NCBI GenBank assembly: GCA_029287815.1 | Contig: JARFQK010000206.1 | Coordinates: 1 to 12,951, forward strand | Direction: 5' to 3' | DNA length: 12,951 bases | Source of the DNA: Gammaproteobacteria bacterium | GTDB taxonomy: Bacteria > Pseudomonadota > Gammaproteobacteria > SZUA-229 | In this document: piece by piece, positions 7,272 through 12,951 of the stretch | How positions within the stretch are numbered: position 1 is the first letter of the stretch | Layout: every line of letters starts with the position of its first letter | Notes under the pieces: generated by a model | Databases searched by the model: none | What the model was told of the DNA's origin: nothing | The model's input: the letters and a program-made list of their open reading frames with translations, nothing else | Made by a program: the position numbers and the translations under genes

Positions 7272-7442
7272 TTACTGTTCGTACGTTTCTGTAGACAACT
7301 CTCGTTGTGCCTTATCGGCGCGGTCGCGTTGCGCATCGGCTGGATTGTACGGATCATGCTCGACTTCCGGACTCGAAGAACAGCCCGCAAGGATCGAGAG
7401 CGTGAACAATAATACGATTGAGGTCTTTGTTGGCGTGTTCAT
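7272..7442 (-). CDS. Small lipoprotein (56 residues)
   Basis: Reading back from ATG at 7442, the product begins MNTPTKTSIVLLFTLSILAG and then C21: a signal peptide with lipobox LAGC, so residue C21 would be lipidated by Lgt and cleaved by signal peptidase II. Ser at +2 predicts sorting to the outer membrane by the Lol system. The mature part is only 36 residues, hydrophilic (PEVEHDPYNPADAQRDRADK, then AQRELSTETYEQ) and probably helical. TGAGAG sits about eight nt before the start. It ends 104 nt before the deacylase start and is divergent from the fnr-like gene, with a candidate FNR box in between. The family is unrecognised. It is short enough to be skipped by length-filtered gene calling. 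Confidence 0.72.
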   Translation of the reverse strand: MNTPTKTSIVLLFTLSILAGCSSSPEVEHDPYNPADAQRDRADKAQRELSTETYEQ

Positions 7443-7535
7443 AGCAATCATCTCTCAGTAGGAATGCGCTCCAGTTGCAACAGCCGCCAGATTATGTGGC
7501 TTGCGGACATTTTCCATCACAACCGACAGATCCGG

Positions 7536-7549
7536 TTGGTTTCGATCAA
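7536..7549. promoter_or_regulatory. Candidate FNR box
   Basis: TTGGTTTCGATCAA matches the FNR consensus TTGAT-N4-ATCAA at nine of ten defined positions (G for A at position 4). It lies in the divergent region between the lipoprotein (start 7442, minus) and the fnr-like gene (plus), so it could serve autoregulation or oxygen control of the lipoprotein/deacylase. The remainder of 7443-7821 shows no further gene or clear structure; I did not find a convincing -35/-10 pair. Confidence 0.4.
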
Positions 7550-7821
7550 GGCTTTGTTTTGTGACTAACAGGCGTTCCCTTGTCATTGCAAAAGCCAACG
7601 ATTCATTATAGCTGCGATTGTAAAGGAATTTGGTCTACAGGAAGGATTTTAGCAGTATGAGTCAAGCTTGTGGTCGAGCTGTGAGCAATTTGTAGACTGA
7701 GTTTAGTCAAAAAGATGGCATGTTTTATCAATTAATGCCGCAGGCTGTCATTTATAGTATCAGTTCGTTGCAGCAAAAAGAGAGTTGTAAGGCTGAGAAG
7801 TCATTCACGCCACTGTTTGTG

Positions 7822-8541
7822 ATGAGCAAGGCTATCACTTTGAACTTGGATAAGCTGTCCTGCCTGACCTGTCGTATGGCGATGTTCTGTTCGCGCTCGG
7901 AATTATGGGCAGAGGAATTGAATCTGCCGGGCGAGTGCGCACAACATCTAAGCACGGTCGAGGACGGCGCCAGAGTCTTCAGGGCTGGGCGGTTGTTGAA
8001 ATACTTGTATGTCGTTCGTGCGGGCTCGATCAAAACAATCGTGTGCGATGGTCAGGGTGAGGAACGGATTATGGGATTTCACATGCCCGGCGATGTTTTG
8101 GGGCTGGAGGCCATATCGACCGGGGCGCACACCTGCGCCGCAGTCGCACTCGAAAAAAGCAGCATTTGCCACATTCCGTACCGCCGCCTCCAGCGGCTTT
8201 GTTCGCACGAGCCTGAATTATGTAGAGATCTGGCTGTGCTGATCAGCGATGAAATCACGCACAAGCATCAGATGATGCTAATACTTGGGAGGAACCGGGC
8301 AGCAGCCAAGATTGCGGCGTTACTGGTCAATCTTTCTACGCGCTTTCGTGGTCGAGGCTTCCCTGCTCAGCGCTTCAGCCTGAGTATGTCACGGCACGAT
8401 ATTGGTTGTTTTCTGGGGTTGGCTCTGGAAACCGTGAGCCGACTCCTTGGCAAAATACAACAGAAAGGCATCATTGAGGTTGATCGCAGATCGATTCGAA
8501 TTCTTGATCTTGGGCAGCTGCAAGAACTCGCTCAGGGTTAA
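7822..8541 (+). CDS. fnr: FNR-type oxygen-sensing transcription regulator
   Basis: A CRP/FNR-family activator carrying an oxygen-labile [4Fe-4S] cluster. With the start at 7822 it has 239 residues: CxxCx5C is C14, C17, C23 (SCLTCRMAMFC) and the fourth ligand is C116 (ICHIP). The C23-to-C116 spacing of 93 equals that of E. coli FNR (C29-C122), and the DNA-reading E203-T-V-S-R207 (from LALETVSRLLG) lies 87 after C116, again identical to E. coli (E209). The cyclic-nucleotide-type beta-roll occupies about residues 40-125, the dimerisation helix 130-165 and the helix-turn-helix 185-215. The same frame opens at an ATG at 7720 (273 residues); that extension would be longer than known FNRs and looks non-coding. 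Neither start has a good ribosome site. Expected role: switch to anaerobic gene expression. Confidence 0.92.
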   Translation: MSKAITLNLDKLSCLTCRMAMFCSRSELWAEELNLPGECAQHLSTVEDGARVFRAGRLLKYLYVVRAGSIKTIVCDGQGEERIMGFHMPGDVLGLEAISTGAHTCAAVALEKSSICHIPYRRLQRLCSHEPELCRDLAVLISDEITHKHQMMLILGRNRAAAKIAALLVNLSTRFRGRGFPAQRFSLSMSRHDIGCFLGLALETVSRLLGKIQQKGIIEVDRRSIRILDLGQLQELAQG

Positions 8542-8705
8542 TCATTTTCGAATATTGGCGTTTACTGCGATTTAGCTCCGATTCCGCAGCGCGATTCGTT
8601 TTACTTGTAGTAATATGCAAGATGAGTTAGACGACCTGTGCAGATATGAAGTCCAGGCTGCTGCGATCCGGTCTGCATCATTGTGAATGTTAAGCGGAGA
8701 CTAGA

Positions 8706-8903
8706 ATGAAGCTTGTATATGAAGTTATAGAGGACAGCTACGACGACACGACCCAAATCAGGTCGATGACCGAGCAGGCGCGGACGCCATCAGGTGATTG
8801 GTTGGTCAGAACGACGGTCTATACGCCTCATCACATCAGCATTGATGTTACCTGTGTGAAGGGAAAGAAAGGCAAAAAATCTCTGTTCGAGACCTTGCGC
8901 TAG
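8706..8903 (+). CDS. Hypothetical 65-residue protein
   Basis: Short soluble protein, MKLVYEVIEDSYDDTTQIRS, a middle WLVRTTVYTPHHISIDVTCV with alternating strand-like pattern, and a basic GKKGKKSLFETLR tail. No signal peptide or membrane segment and no family that I recognise. GGAGA about seven nt before the ATG supports translation. It is monocistronic, downstream of fnr by 164 nt, and convergent with the exported protein gene. The basic tail would fit nucleic-acid or ribosome contact, but that is speculation. Confidence 0.62.
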   Translation: MKLVYEVIEDSYDDTTQIRSMTEQARTPSGDWLVRTTVYTPHHISIDVTCVKGKKGKKSLFETLR

Positions 8904-8914
8904 CCCGGATTTCT
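8897..8914. repeat. Dispersed repeat copy 2 (GCTAGCCCGGATTTCT)
   Basis: GCGCTAGCCCGGATTTCT overlaps the stop of the 65-residue gene (8901-8903, TAG) and resembles 5995-6013 and 9566-9585. Here the repeat supplies the stop codon. Confidence 0.45.
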
Positions 8915-8955
8915 CCGACAGGGATAGCTCAGGTGTTGGCAGCTTGTTGTTAAGG

Positions 8956-8978
8956 AAACTCTGAATCAATCAGAGTTT
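8956..8978. repeat. Palindrome AAACTCTGA/TCAGAGTTT between convergent genes
   Basis: Nine-bp perfect arms (8956-8964 with 8970-8978) around a 5-nt loop. A close relative with three transitions over 25 nt lies at 12453-12477. It sits 10 nt past the exported protein's stop (minus) and 52 nt past the 65-residue gene's stop (plus); it may help end transcription in both directions, but no T-run follows on either strand. Confidence 0.6.
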
Positions 8979-8987
8979 GGTCAAGAA

Positions 8988-9464
8988 TCAACGGGCCACG
9001 CTGCGCGTGATCTGCTTTATCTCAGCATTGTTCATCAGCTTCTTGATTTTGGGATTATTGGCCAAGAACTCATAGTCTTCACGCTGGATTGCTGCCATGA
9101 TGTCCGTGTCGGCCAATACGGCCTTTACGCTGGCATTATTCTGTAGTGCCATGATTAGATTTACTGTATCGCCGTTGGCTAGTAAAGAGGACTGGATCTG
9201 CTCAATATCTGCAGGCAGCCTGGTCTGGTTATTTTTTGTCGGCGCGGACGCATCGCGGATGGACTGAATCGTTCTAACATCGCCGGCATTGACGGTGACG
9301 TTGCCGAGCGTAGGTGACTTCAGCCTATAAACGCCTTGGTTCAAGGACAGCACTTCTGCATTAACCGTACTGCCGTCGTGCAGGGTAATGCTTTGAAGTT
9401 CACCAGCAAACAAGCTGGTGTTTGCCAGTGCGACAAGGACTAAACAGCCAAACCTTTCGAACAT
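8988..9464 (-). CDS. Exported protein with beta-rich domain and helical tail
   Basis: A 158-residue secreted protein. Residues 1-20 are a signal peptide (MFERFGCLVLVALANTSLFA, cleavage before GE). Residues about 23-68 (SITLHDGSTVNAEVLSLNQG, then VYRLKSPTLGNVTVNAGDVR) form a small beta domain with a DGS turn, of the kind seen in SH3/Sm-like barrels. Residues about 85-155 are helical, with LLANGDTVNLIMALQNNASV and FLANNPKIKKLMNNAEIKQI; the N-P-x-hydrophobic spacing recalls STI1/DP-type helical repeats, a weak analogy. The start at 9464 has GGGAG eight nt upstream; ATG at 9485 is an alternative with AAGGAA but puts extra residues before the signal. Function unknown, presumably periplasmic. It is divergent from the M28 peptidase gene. 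Confidence 0.78.
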   Translation of the reverse strand: MFERFGCLVLVALANTSLFAGELQSITLHDGSTVNAEVLSLNQGVYRLKSPTLGNVTVNAGDVRTIQSIRDASAPTKNNQTRLPADIEQIQSSLLANGDTVNLIMALQNNASVKAVLADTDIMAAIQREDYEFLANNPKIKKLMNNAEIKQITRSVAR

Positions 9465-9565
9465 TGCCAGAGCTCCCGTCGTCATATCGATGGTTTCCTT
9501 TGCTCAATAGTTTAGGCGGGCTTGTTGAGTATGCCGTGTAATTCTGATGAAAGGTCAAAAAAACA

Positions 9566-9590
9566 GCTAACCCGCATTTCTCACCAGGCG
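9566..9590. repeat. Dispersed repeat copy 3 (GCTAACCCGCATTTCTCACC)
   Basis: Matches copy 2 at 8899 onward over about 25 nt with a few differences (GCTARCCCGSATTTCTC, then CAGG). It lies in the divergent promoter region between the exported protein and the M28 peptidase. Confidence 0.5.
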
Positions 9591-9622
9591 GCGTAGAATA
9601 CTGATGAGGCAGAAGTAACCGC

Positions 9623-10636
9623 GTGACTATTCATTGGCAGAACGGCCGATTGACCGCGTTGCTGGTTCGCTGGCTGGCTGTTTCGGTTCTGATTGTGACA
9701 GCGGGGTGGTACATGATATTCATGCCTGGAAAATCCTGGTCGGACCAAGTGCCGCCGCTATCAGCGGAAGAGCAACTGATCCATGATAATTTGAAGCGCC
9801 ATGTCGTTATGCTGGCCCAGCAAATCGGCGAGCGCAATGTCTGGAATGCGCAGGCTCTGCTCGGTGCGTCGCGGTACATAAGGCAGACTTTGGAGAATTT
9901 GGGTTATCGGGTGCGCGTTCAATCCTTTGAGAGTGCAGAGATGACCGTGCAGAACCTCGAAGTTGAACTACCAGGGGTGAGGCTGCCGCAGGAGGTGATC
10001 GTTTTTGGCGCGCATTATGATTCTGTGCTCGGTACCCCGGGCGCAAACGACAACGCATCGGGTATTGCCGCGTTGCTCGAGATCGCGCGGCTGATGGCTG
10101 GAAAGAAACCTGCGCGCACCTTACGTCTGGTGGCTTTCGCCAATGAGGAAGCCCCGTTTTTCGACAGCGATGAAATGGGAAGCAAGGTCTACGCAAAACG
10201 CGCCAGTCAGCGTAACGAGGACATCAAAGCGATGGTCTCCCTGGAAATGATCGGCTATTACAGCGATAAGCGAGGAAGTCAGCGCTATCCTTTTCCGTTC
10301 AGCATCTTTTACCCAGACACCGCCAACTTCGTTGGCTTTGTCGGCAACCTGTCCTCGCGGCGCCTGGTCCGTCAGGCTCTCGGCGCATTCCGCGCATCGA
10401 CTGCGTTCCCCTCCGAAGGCTTGGCTGCACCAAGCTGGGTAACTGGCGTCGCTTGGTCAGACCATTGGTCATTCTGGCAGGTCGGCTACCCGGCCATAAT
10501 GATCACGGACACCGCATTTTTTCGTTACGAACACTATCACAGACCCACAGACACTTCCGACAAGCTCGACTATCAGAGCATGGCGCGCGTTACCAGAGGT
10601 CTCTTGGACGTTGCGATCGAACTGGCTGGCCATTGA
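9623..10636 (+). CDS. Membrane-anchored M28-family zinc aminopeptidase
   Basis: A 337-residue M28 peptidase. Residues about 11-35 form one hydrophobic helix (uncleaved anchor or signal), so the catalytic part should face the periplasm. The di-zinc ligands are in the family order: H131 (GAHYDS), bridging D143 (PGANDNASG), E175 general base and E176 ligand (FANEE), E208 (SLEMIGYY; often Asp in relatives), and H306 (EHYHRPTDT). Family members release N-terminal amino acids from peptides or cyclise/cleave related amides. The start is GTG at 9623; the only purine-rich site, GAGG at 9606-9609, is rather distant (13 nt). No co-directional close partner: the next gene, selO, starts 157 nt downstream with its own likely promoter. 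Confidence 0.88.
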   Translation: MTIHWQNGRLTALLVRWLAVSVLIVTAGWYMIFMPGKSWSDQVPPLSAEEQLIHDNLKRHVVMLAQQIGERNVWNAQALLGASRYIRQTLENLGYRVRVQSFESAEMTVQNLEVELPGVRLPQEVIVFGAHYDSVLGTPGANDNASGIAALLEIARLMAGKKPARTLRLVAFANEEAPFFDSDEMGSKVYAKRASQRNEDIKAMVSLEMIGYYSDKRGSQRYPFPFSIFYPDTANFVGFVGNLSSRRLVRQALGAFRASTAFPSEGLAAPSWVTGVAWSDHWSFWQVGYPAIMITDTAFFRYEHYHRPTDTSDKLDYQSMARVTRGLLDVAIELAGH

Positions 10637-10712
10637 AACATTCAGCAATCGCTGCCACGTGCAATATGCGGATAAAGAACCGGCACGCTCTGTAATCCCT
10701 ACTAGGGTTGGG

Positions 10713-10741
10713 TTGGTCCGTTTGAGCGCAACAGGCATAAT
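10713..10741 (+). promoter_or_regulatory. Possible sigma-70 promoter of selO
   Basis: TTGGTC (10713-10718), a 17-nt spacer and CATAAT (10736-10741). The -10 matches five of six consensus positions, the -35 only three. Transcription would begin near 10748, giving a leader of about 46 nt before the TTG start. Confidence 0.3.
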
Positions 10742-10793
10742 TAGCGCTTAAACCACGATTTGCCGCATTAGTGGCTCTTATATCTCTGTTCTG

Positions 10794-12269
10794 TTGAAAA
10801 CGATTCCTTTCAAAAATAGCTATTTCGATCTTGGCTCCGCGTTTTATCAGTCGATCACACCATCGTCTGTGCGCAATCCCCAGCTTATTGTCTACAACGA
10901 GACGCTCGGTGATGAGCTTGGACTTGCTGAGACCGCGCTGAACGCATCGGCCGGCGTATCAATATTCGCGGGCAACCAGGTACCCGAGGGTGCTGCGCCG
11001 CTGGCGATGGCTTACTCGGGGCATCAGTTTGGCCAATTCAACCCCAACCTGGGTGATGGCCGAGCGATATTGCTCGGGCAGATCGTAACTCCGAGCGGTC
11101 ATTCGAAAGATCTTCACCTAAAAGGTACCGGGCAGACAGCATTTTCGCGTAACGGCGATGGCCGCGCTGCGTTGGGCCCGGTTTTGCGTGAATACCTGGT
11201 CAGCGAGGCGATGGCCCGTCTGGGGGTGCCGACCACACGCGCGTTGGCCGCGGTGACGACGGGCGAGAAGGTGATCAGGGACCGGGTGTTGCCTGGCGCA
11301 ATCATCACGCGCGTGGCAGCAAGTTTTGTCCGCATCGGTACTTTTGAGCACTTTCGTGCCAGGGGAGATCAGGCGAGTCTGCTCCGACTGGCTGACTATG
11401 TGATCGAACATCATTATCCCGATCTGAAGGAATCCGTGAACCCGTATCTCTCGTTGCTCGAATCGGTAATCGAAGGACAAGCGTCACTGATTGCCAGATG
11501 GATGCAGCTGGGGTTCATTCACGGTGTGATGAATACGGACAACATGTCGATCCTGTGCGAAACCATTGACTATGGTCCGTGTGCGTTCTTGGATCATTAT
11601 ACCCACGATCAGGTTTTCAGCTCGATCGATCATTATGGACGTTATGCCTACAACAATCAGCCAAAGATCGGGTTATGGAACTTGTCTAGATTTGCCGAGT
11701 GCTTGTTGGATCTGATTGATCAGGACACCGCTGTCGCTGTCGACATCGCCAAAGATCGGCTCGAAGGGTTTGTTCATTCTTATCAAAAACACTGGCTAAC
11801 GGGCATGCGCGCCAAGCTCGGGCTGCACTCGGAGTATGATCAAGACCAGGGCCTGATCGAGGAACTGCTGGATATCATGGCCAATGACGAAGCGGATTTC
11901 ACACAGACGTTCTATCAGCTCTCTTCGCTAGGCCTCGAGCCCTCGAATGATCAGCTTATGCTGGCTTTATTCGATGATGCAGAAGCAATCACGCATTGGA
12001 TCGCCAAATGGCGCCAGCGCCTGCGACATGAGGGCACCGCTGATCGGGAAAGACACACACTGATGCACCAGGTCAATCCGGCCTATATACCGCGAAATCA
12101 TCTGATCGAGGCTGCGATCAGAGCGGCAGAGGACAGTGGCGACTTCTCCGTTTTTCATGCGTTGCGTCAGGTGTTGCAGAAGCCCTATGAACACCAGCCC
12201 GGCGCAGAGGCCTATTTGCAGCCACCACAACCACATCAGATCGTGCATCGGACATTTTGTGGAACATGA
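10794..12269 (+). CDS. selO: SelO/YdiU protein AMPylase
   Basis: A 491-residue pseudokinase-fold enzyme that transfers AMP from ATP to Ser/Thr/Tyr of target proteins, linked to the oxidative-stress response. Residues equivalent to the known SelO active site appear with a constant offset of three from the Pseudomonas syringae numbering: K110 (LHLKGTGQTAFSR), E133 (VLREYLVSEAM), D249-N250 (GVMNTDNMSIL), D259 (TIDYGPCAFLD). The C-terminus FCGT keeps the conserved Cys (C489) at the position of selenocysteine in animal SelO; in bacteria this Cys can form a regulatory disulfide. TTG at 10794 is the only start that gives the family N-terminus: an in-frame stop lies at 10749-10751 with no ATG or GTG between. 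There is no clear Shine-Dalgarno, suggesting low expression. Confidence 0.95.
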   Translation: MKTIPFKNSYFDLGSAFYQSITPSSVRNPQLIVYNETLGDELGLAETALNASAGVSIFAGNQVPEGAAPLAMAYSGHQFGQFNPNLGDGRAILLGQIVTPSGHSKDLHLKGTGQTAFSRNGDGRAALGPVLREYLVSEAMARLGVPTTRALAAVTTGEKVIRDRVLPGAIITRVAASFVRIGTFEHFRARGDQASLLRLADYVIEHHYPDLKESVNPYLSLLESVIEGQASLIARWMQLGFIHGVMNTDNMSILCETIDYGPCAFLDHYTHDQVFSSIDHYGRYAYNNQPKIGLWNLSRFAECLLDLIDQDTAVAVDIAKDRLEGFVHSYQKHWLTGMRAKLGLHSEYDQDQGLIEELLDIMANDEADFTQTFYQLSSLGLEPSNDQLMLALFDDAEAITHWIAKWRQRLRHEGTADRERHTLMHQVNPAYIPRNHLIEAAIRAAEDSGDFSVFHALRQVLQKPYEHQPGAEAYLQPPQPHQIVHRTFCGT

Positions 12270-12385
12270 CGCTAATGGTATGCCAGCCTTGACGCAGGAT
12301 TCTGGGTTGCGAGCGGATTTTTCGTGATATCTGAGTATTCTGGACTATTCGGCACTCTAACAATAACTAAGATGCTATTTGGGAA

Positions 12386-12477
12386 GCTCTGATAATTGAC
12401 CGCTGAATTATCAGAGCAGGGGGAACATAAAATGCTGTTTTCTGTTCCCCAGGGAAACTCTGGATTGATCAGAGTTT
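12386..12477. repeat. Block of three consecutive hairpins downstream of selO
   Basis: Hairpin 1: GCTCTGATAATT (12386-12397) with AATTATCAGAGC (12406-12417), 12 perfect pairs and an 8-nt loop. Hairpin 2: GGGGAACA (12420-12427) with TGTTCCCC (12443-12450). Hairpin 3: AAACTCTG (12455-12462) with CAGAGTTT (12470-12477). Hairpins 1 and 3 share a GGGAARCTCTG left edge, and hairpin 3 is nearly the palindrome at 8956-8978. It reads as a composite REP/MITE-like element. None is followed by a U-tract, though hairpin 1 could still end selO transcripts. The rest of 12270-12655 shows no gene. Confidence 0.65.
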
Positions 12478-12655
12478 ACTTTGACAGAACGCCCTCAAAC
12501 TGGCGGTCGTGAGCTTGCCCCTGCTATCATAGTGCAATGGTTCTGAGTAGATCCGGCGCATTCGAGAACGCGGACTCGGGTAAAACATGTCAAATGTAAA
12601 GGCTTGCTGCTGGTATCAGCGCGCGTCCTCACCATCTGACTGGAGGAATAACGGC

Positions 12656-12745
12656 ATGCCGAGATGGCTGCGCATATTGATCGGCTTGATTCTATTGTTC
12701 GCTACTGTGGGCGTAGCGACATGGCAGGCGCTGCTGGCGCTGTAA
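12656..12745 (+). CDS. 29-residue single-helix membrane peptide
   Basis: ATG at 12656 with a strong GGAGG (12642-12646) nine nt upstream. The product starts MPRWLRILIGLILLFATVGV: a basic, Trp-containing N-terminus followed by one hydrophobic helix to the end (ATWQALLAL). It stops two nt before the start of the next gene, implying translational coupling. I do not recognise it; it could be a small membrane partner of the downstream product. The excellent ribosome site and composition make it more than a chance frame. Confidence 0.55.
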   Translation: MPRWLRILIGLILLFATVGVATWQALLAL

Positions 12746-12747
12746 TC

Positions 12748-12951
12748 ATGGCGAAGCGACAACAACAGGCCTGGCCGGACGTTCTGGAATCGCTTGCGCG
12801 TGAGGGTGTCAACCTCGCCGCGCGCTGGGTGCCCAGGGGCGTGGCAGAGATGGACAAGCAGGCCAAGCTGGCCGCTCGGGAAATTCAGAATTACCGCGAA
12901 CGCAGGCAGGAAGTTGCCGCACGCACGCCGCGCAAGGCACGCCTGCTCTGG
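12748..12951 (+). CDS. 5' part of an unrecognised gene, running off the window
   Basis: 68 codons without a stop from ATG at 12748. The product begins MAKRQQQAWPDVLESLAREG and continues highly charged and Ala/Arg-rich, probably helical (KQAKLAAREIQNYRERRQEV). No signal peptide, membrane helix or known motif is visible in this portion. The stretch is visibly richer in G+C than the rest of the window. Start chosen from its 2-nt spacing after the membrane peptide. Identity cannot be told from the fragment. Confidence 0.55.
   Translation, partial: MAKRQQQAWPDVLESLAREGVNLAARWVPRGVAEMDKQAKLAAREIQNYRERRQEVAARTPRKARLLW

Noticed and set aside
7157..7390. 77-codon minus-strand frame overlapping the lipoprotein and the deacylase start
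   Set aside because: It overlaps two better-supported genes in another frame; no motif.
12481..12530. TTGACA at 12481 and TATCAT at 12525 as a promoter
   Set aside because: The spacing (38 nt) is far from 17; neither has a suitable partner at the right distance.

Overview
The window looks like a chromosomal segment of a free-living gammaproteobacterium of moderate GC content. The evidence is an FNR-type regulator with the Cys and DNA-contact spacing of E. coli FNR, a SelO/YdiU protein, a REP-associated tyrosine transposase, Lol-type lipoprotein and outer-membrane beta-barrel signals, and several kinds of short palindromic repeats between genes. I cannot name the genus. There is no phage, plasmid, CRISPR, rRNA or tRNA signal.

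Layout. Positions 93-341 hold the 5' remnant of a small integral-membrane protein gene, interrupted by an in-frame TAG and then cut off by a RAYT element (342-1315) whose ends are identical 15-nt motifs in inverted orientation. Directly after it lies a translationally coupled pair of TldD-like and TldE/PmbA-like genes (1337-4098), probably a heterodimeric metalloprotease. A leader with strong alternative hairpins (4298-4347) precedes an 8-stranded-type outer-membrane barrel protein (4420-4992). On the minus strand follow a two-CBS-domain protein, a 62-residue acidic protein, an AstE/AspA-family zinc deacylase and a 56-residue lipoprotein that is easily missed because it is short. The lipoprotein is divergent from an fnr-like gene (7822-8541), and a 9-of-10 match to the FNR box sits in the region they share. 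Then come a 65-residue protein, a convergent exported protein with a beta-rich domain and a helical tail, a membrane-anchored M28 aminopeptidase, and selO (10794-12269) with a TTG start. The right edge has three consecutive hairpins (12386-12477), a 29-residue single-helix membrane peptide and the start of a GC-rich gene that runs off the window.

How it fits together. Most genes look like independent housekeeping or accessory units. The tight associations are tldD-like/tldE-like (1-nt overlap), the lipoprotein upstream of the deacylase, the fnr/lipoprotein divergent pair, and the micro-peptide/partial gene pair (2-nt gap). The best candidates for something under-described are the orphan TldD/TldE pair with no recognisable peptide substrate, the triple-hairpin block related to another palindrome 3.5 kb away, and the RAYT insertion that truncated a neighbour and now ends 21 nt before the tldD-like start codon. 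I did not find an unmistakably new multi-gene system.
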